NCBI RefSeq assembly: GCF_019331805.1
Contig: NZ_JAHBBE010000032.1
Location: 1-32,751 of the forward strand
DNA length: 32,751 nt
Origin: Bifidobacterium pongonis
Lineage (GTDB): Bacteria > Actinomycetota > Actinomycetes > Actinomycetales > Bifidobacteriaceae
Direction: 5' to 3'
Shown: positions 31,915 to 32,751 of the stretch, in pieces
Numbering within the stretch: the stretch's first letter is position 1
Layout of the letters: every line of letters begins with the position of its first letter
Position numbers and translations under genes: made by a program
The notes under the pieces: model-generated
What the model saw: the letters and a program-made list of their open reading frames with translations, nothing else
What the model was told of the DNA's origin: nothing
Databases searched by the model: none

Positions 31915-32751
31915 ATGCAGGTTGTGATCGCGATTGCCCTGGCGGTGTTGGCCACGATCGGCATCGCCTGGTTCTTCTTCGCGCCGCGCAAGGCATACCG
32001 CGCACACCTTGAGGGTGGCGTACAGGAAGCCGTCATCGAAGTGAAAGGCGGGTACAGCCCGTCGGTGGTCGAAGCCGAGGCGGGCATGCCGCTCAGACTG
32101 GTGTTCGACCGCAAGGAGGACGGCGAATGCTCCTCCCATGTGGTGTTCTCCGATTTCGGCGTGGACAAGGCCCTGCCGGCGTTCCGCTCCACCACGGTCA
32201 CGCTGCAACCCAGCGAACCGGGGGAGTACGGCTTCGCCTGCGGTATGAACATGCTGCATGGCACATTGCGGGTGCTTCCCGGAAAGCATCACGGTACGGC
32301 GGCGGCCAGTGCAGCCGCAGATACGCAACCCGACGTGCAAACCAATACGCAGCCCGATCCGCAGGCGGACGCGGACGAAACCGCCATCAAAACCATCGGC
32401 GACGCCCGTGAGATCAGAACACTGATCCACAGGCTCATCGTGGCCGCGGTGTGCACGATCCCCGTGTTCTGCTCGTCCATGCTCATGCTGTACCACATGC
32501 CCGCGTGGGCGCAGCTGCTGTGCATGCTGCCCGTCGTCGGCTATGCGGGCCTGCCGATCTTCCGCAGCGGCTGGGCGGCCATCGTGCATCGTTCCCCCGA
32601 AATGAACGCGCTGGTCACCATGGGCACCGCGGCCGCATTCCTGTATTCGCTGGTCGTCACCTTCGCGCCCGGCGTGCTGCCGGAGAATTCGCGCGAACCC
32701 TACTACGAAGCCGTGGGCGTGGTGATCACGCTGATGCTGGTGGGCCAGCTG
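31915..32751 (+). CDS. Copper-type P-type ATPase with N-terminal cupredoxin domain (partial)
   Basis: Open to the end of the window; 279 residues seen. An N-terminal TM segment (VVIAIALAVLATIGIAWFFF) is followed by a cupredoxin-like domain at about 40-120 with GYSPSVVEAEAGMPLRLVF, SSHVVFSDFG and YGFACGMNMLHG, where His, Cys and Met are candidate copper ligands. A Gln/Asp/Pro-rich linker (about 127-153) leads into the first ATPase membrane helices (LIHRLIVAAVCTIPVFCSSM) and VVITLMLVGQL. The phosphorylation site lies beyond the edge. Fusions of this kind are known among copper-exporting P1B ATPases; no CxxC heavy-metal domain precedes the channel here. ATG 31915 follows GAGAAGGAA. Confidence 0.88.
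   Translation, partial: MQVVIAIALAVLATIGIAWFFFAPRKAYRAHLEGGVQEAVIEVKGGYSPSVVEAEAGMPLRLVFDRKEDGECSSHVVFSDFGVDKALPAFRSTTVTLQPSEPGEYGFACGMNMLHGTLRVLPGKHHGTAAASAAADTQPDVQTNTQPDPQADADETAIKTIGDAREIRTLIHRLIVAAVCTIPVFCSSMLMLYHMPAWAQLLCMLPVVGYAGLPIFRSGWAAIVHRSPEMNALVTMGTAAAFLYSLVVTFAPGVLPENSREPYYEAVGVVITLMLVGQL

Overview
The window reads as a chromosomal segment of a Bifidobacterium, most like the B. adolescentis / B. catenulatum group. The grounds are high GC with strong AAGGAGG ribosome sites, a 504-residue sucrose phosphorylase that as I recall is nearly identical to the characterised B. adolescentis enzyme, tandem ilvC genes, and the classic rpsF-ssb-rpsR-rplI block. The species is inference.

Layout. 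(1) 1-3.7 kb: sucrose phosphorylase under two LacI-type palindromic operators, followed by an MFS/GPH-like disaccharide permease. (2) 3.85-10.5 kb: a branched-chain amino acid block. It holds a leader peptide with three consecutive Ile codons and an attenuator-like terminator, an MHS-family transporter, ilvC copy 1, an AlbA/Schlafen-HTH regulator preceded by an array of about 10-bp repeats spaced one per helical turn, a patch of three 40-bp identical repeats, and ilvC copy 2. (3) 10.5-21.5 kb: a glycan-utilisation divergon. Two cytoplasmic SGNH-type esterases (SASA and CE2-like) on the minus strand diverge from an ABC sugar importer (lipoprotein plus two permeases), a GH2 beta-mannosidase and a LacI regulator on the plus strand. 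Matching LacI-type sites lie in both promoter regions. The set fits import and intracellular deacetylation and hydrolysis of acetylated beta-manno-oligosaccharides. (4) 21.6-23.4 kb: rpsF, ssb, rpsR, rplI. (5) 23.6-30 kb: three zinc-ribbon membrane proteins with Pro/Ala-rich linkers. One is 1045 residues and polytopic, one is divergent and 446 residues, and one is a broken, internally deleted paralogue. (6) 30.2-32.75 kb: tRNA-Lys(CUU), a glycerol-type aquaporin, a 188-bp symmetric palindromic element, and the start of a cupredoxin-fused copper P-type ATPase that runs off the window.

How the parts work together. Sucrose and manno-oligosaccharide modules each pair uptake with an intracellular phosphorylase or hydrolase and local LacI-type control. 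The Ile leader ties the MHS transporter to isoleucine supply next to two ketol-acid reductoisomerases. The features least explained by known families are the helically phased repeat array at 7.1 kb, the two palindromes sharing one 16-bp core at 30.2 and 31.6 kb, and the zinc-ribbon membrane protein cluster.
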